Assembly (NCBI GenBank): GCA_963662705.2
Contig: OY759767.1
Span: forward strand, 3,038,001-3,102,000
From: JAPPHA01 sp963662705
GTDB taxonomy: Bacteria; Pseudomonadota; Alphaproteobacteria; Rhodobacterales; Rhodobacteraceae
Direction of reading: 5' to 3'
Length of the DNA stretch: 64,000 nucleotides
This document shows, piece after piece, positions 63,342 through 64,000 of the stretch; the first letter of the stretch is position 1; each line of letters begins with the position of its first letter. The position numbers were made by a program, and so were the translations under genes. Below the pieces are notes generated by a model. That model made no database searches. It was not told the DNA's origin and saw nothing but the letters and a program-made list of their open reading frames with translations.

Positions 63342-64000
63342 ATGGCCAAAAAACAGTGCGCCAGGGTATCGGTTGCCCCCATGATGGATTGGACGGACCG
63401 CCACTGCAGGTTTTTTCACCGGCAGTTTTCGCGCCGCACGATGCTTTATACCGAAATGATTCCCGCCCAGGCACTCGTTCATGGCGCCGCCCCTCGACTG
63501 CTGGAATTCAATCCGGCCGAGCATCCCGTCGCGCTTCAAATTGGCGGATCGTGCCCCGACCAACTCGCCGGAGCGACTCGCGTCGGATGCGAGGCCGGCT
63601 ACGACGAAATCAATCTGAATGTTGGATGCCCGTCGGGACGTGTCAGGGAAGGAGGCTTCGGGGCTTGCCTCATGGCGGATCCGGACCACGTCGCGCGTTG
63701 CGTCGAGTCCATGCAGTCAGTGGCCGGGAACACGGAGATCACGGTCAAGTGCCGAACCGGAATCGACGACCAGGATCCACATGTTGCGCTGCCCGGGTTC
63801 ATCGGCAGGGTCGCCGCCGCGGGCGTGACGATCATCGCCATACACGCCCGGAAGGCGCTGTTGAACGGGATAAGCCCGCGAGACAACAGGCGGATTCCAC
63901 CCCTCGACCATGAACTCGTCACGCAGATGAAACAGCGATTCGGGCGGCTCTCGATCATACTCAATGGCGGCTTGGAGTCCCTGGACCAGGCTATCGATCA
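63342..64000 (+). CDS. dusA: tRNA-dihydrouridine synthase A, 5' part (runs off the window)
   Basis: It reduces uridines in the tRNA D-loop using FMN and NADPH. The visible 219 codons encode the TIM-barrel start VSVAPMMDWTDRHCRFF, then LYTEMIPAQALVHG, HPVALQIGGSCPDQLA, YDEINLNVGCPSGRVREGGF with the catalytic Cys region, VKCRTGID and IIAIHARKALLNG, then LSIILNGG. ATG 63342 is used; an in-frame ATG at 63315 adds nine residues. The pattern is DusA rather than DusB or DusC. The 3' end lies outside. Confidence 0.95.
   Translation, partial: MAKKQCARVSVAPMMDWTDRHCRFFHRQFSRRTMLYTEMIPAQALVHGAAPRLLEFNPAEHPVALQIGGSCPDQLAGATRVGCEAGYDEINLNVGCPSGRVREGGFGACLMADPDHVARCVESMQSVAGNTEITVKCRTGIDDQDPHVALPGFIGRVAAAGVTIIAIHARKALLNGISPRDNRRIPPLDHELVTQMKQRFGRLSIILNGGLESLDQAID

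Noticed and set aside
1..64000. CRISPR arrays, rRNA genes and prophage
   Set aside because: No regularly spaced repeats, rRNA signatures or phage structural genes were seen.

Overview
This window is GC-rich chromosomal DNA from an alphaproteobacterium. The evidence is the gene order yceD-rpmF-plsX-fabH-ihfA-merR-tRNA-Pro with bamE divergent, a compact nuoABCDE-x-FGHI operon carrying a DUF5337-like small membrane gene between nuoE and nuoF, and the long form of dCTP deaminase. The order or genus cannot be fixed from sequence alone. The density of broken insertion sequences in the middle suggests a genome under active mobile-element traffic.

Layout. 1-8925 (minus): respiratory complex I genes nuoI back to nuoA. 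9.0-10.7 kb: poorly coding DNA with two doubtful frames. 10.7-18.9 kb (minus): a leucine/isovalerate degradation operon in transcription order liuA, acyl-CoA synthetase, liuB, liuD, glutathione S-transferase, liuC, with a near-consensus promoter upstream of liuA. 19.9-28.2 kb: a mobile-element graveyard holding two IS110 fragments flanking a FitAB-type toxin-antitoxin pair, an IS1634-family transposase split by a 2,997-bp serine-recombinase element, and remnants of IS630, IS5 and a methyltransferase. 28.5-34.5 kb: a YbjQ-family gene, phosphoglycolate phosphatase, glmU (with a ruined uridyltransferase half) and glmS. Just after glmS, beyond an attTn7-like site, lie two HNH endonuclease genes, the second frameshifted.

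36.8-53.9 kb: an apparent catabolic regulon in two divergent arms. The left arm (minus) is aminotransferase, aspartoacylase/succinylglutamate-desuccinylase-type deacylase and GMC oxidoreductase. The right arm (plus) is an M24 creatinase-like hydrolase, an EhuB-like binding protein, a choline-sulfatase-like sulfatase, two permeases, an ATPase, an amidase and a GntR/FCD regulator. Both arms start from near-identical AT-rich segments carrying a 21-bp dyad. Between the two copies lie 4.6 kb with an IS110 scrap, a soluble histidine kinase fused to a complete OmpR-type regulator, and a spermidine-synthase-like gene. The arm content resembles ectoine import and breakdown but adds a sulfatase and an amidase, so the substrate is unknown and may be sulfated or amidated.

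54.8-64.0 kb: housekeeping genes, namely dcd, tRNA-Pro(GGG), a MerR regulator, ihfA, fabH, plsX, rpmF, yceD, bamE, msrB, moaA and the 5' part of dusA, which runs off the right edge.

The strongest points for a second look are the serine-recombinase element sitting exactly in the catalytic-Asp codon of another transposase, the duplicated operator of the uncharacterised sulfatase/hydrolase regulon, the GlmU with no recognisable uridyltransferase motifs, and the HNH pair beside attTn7.
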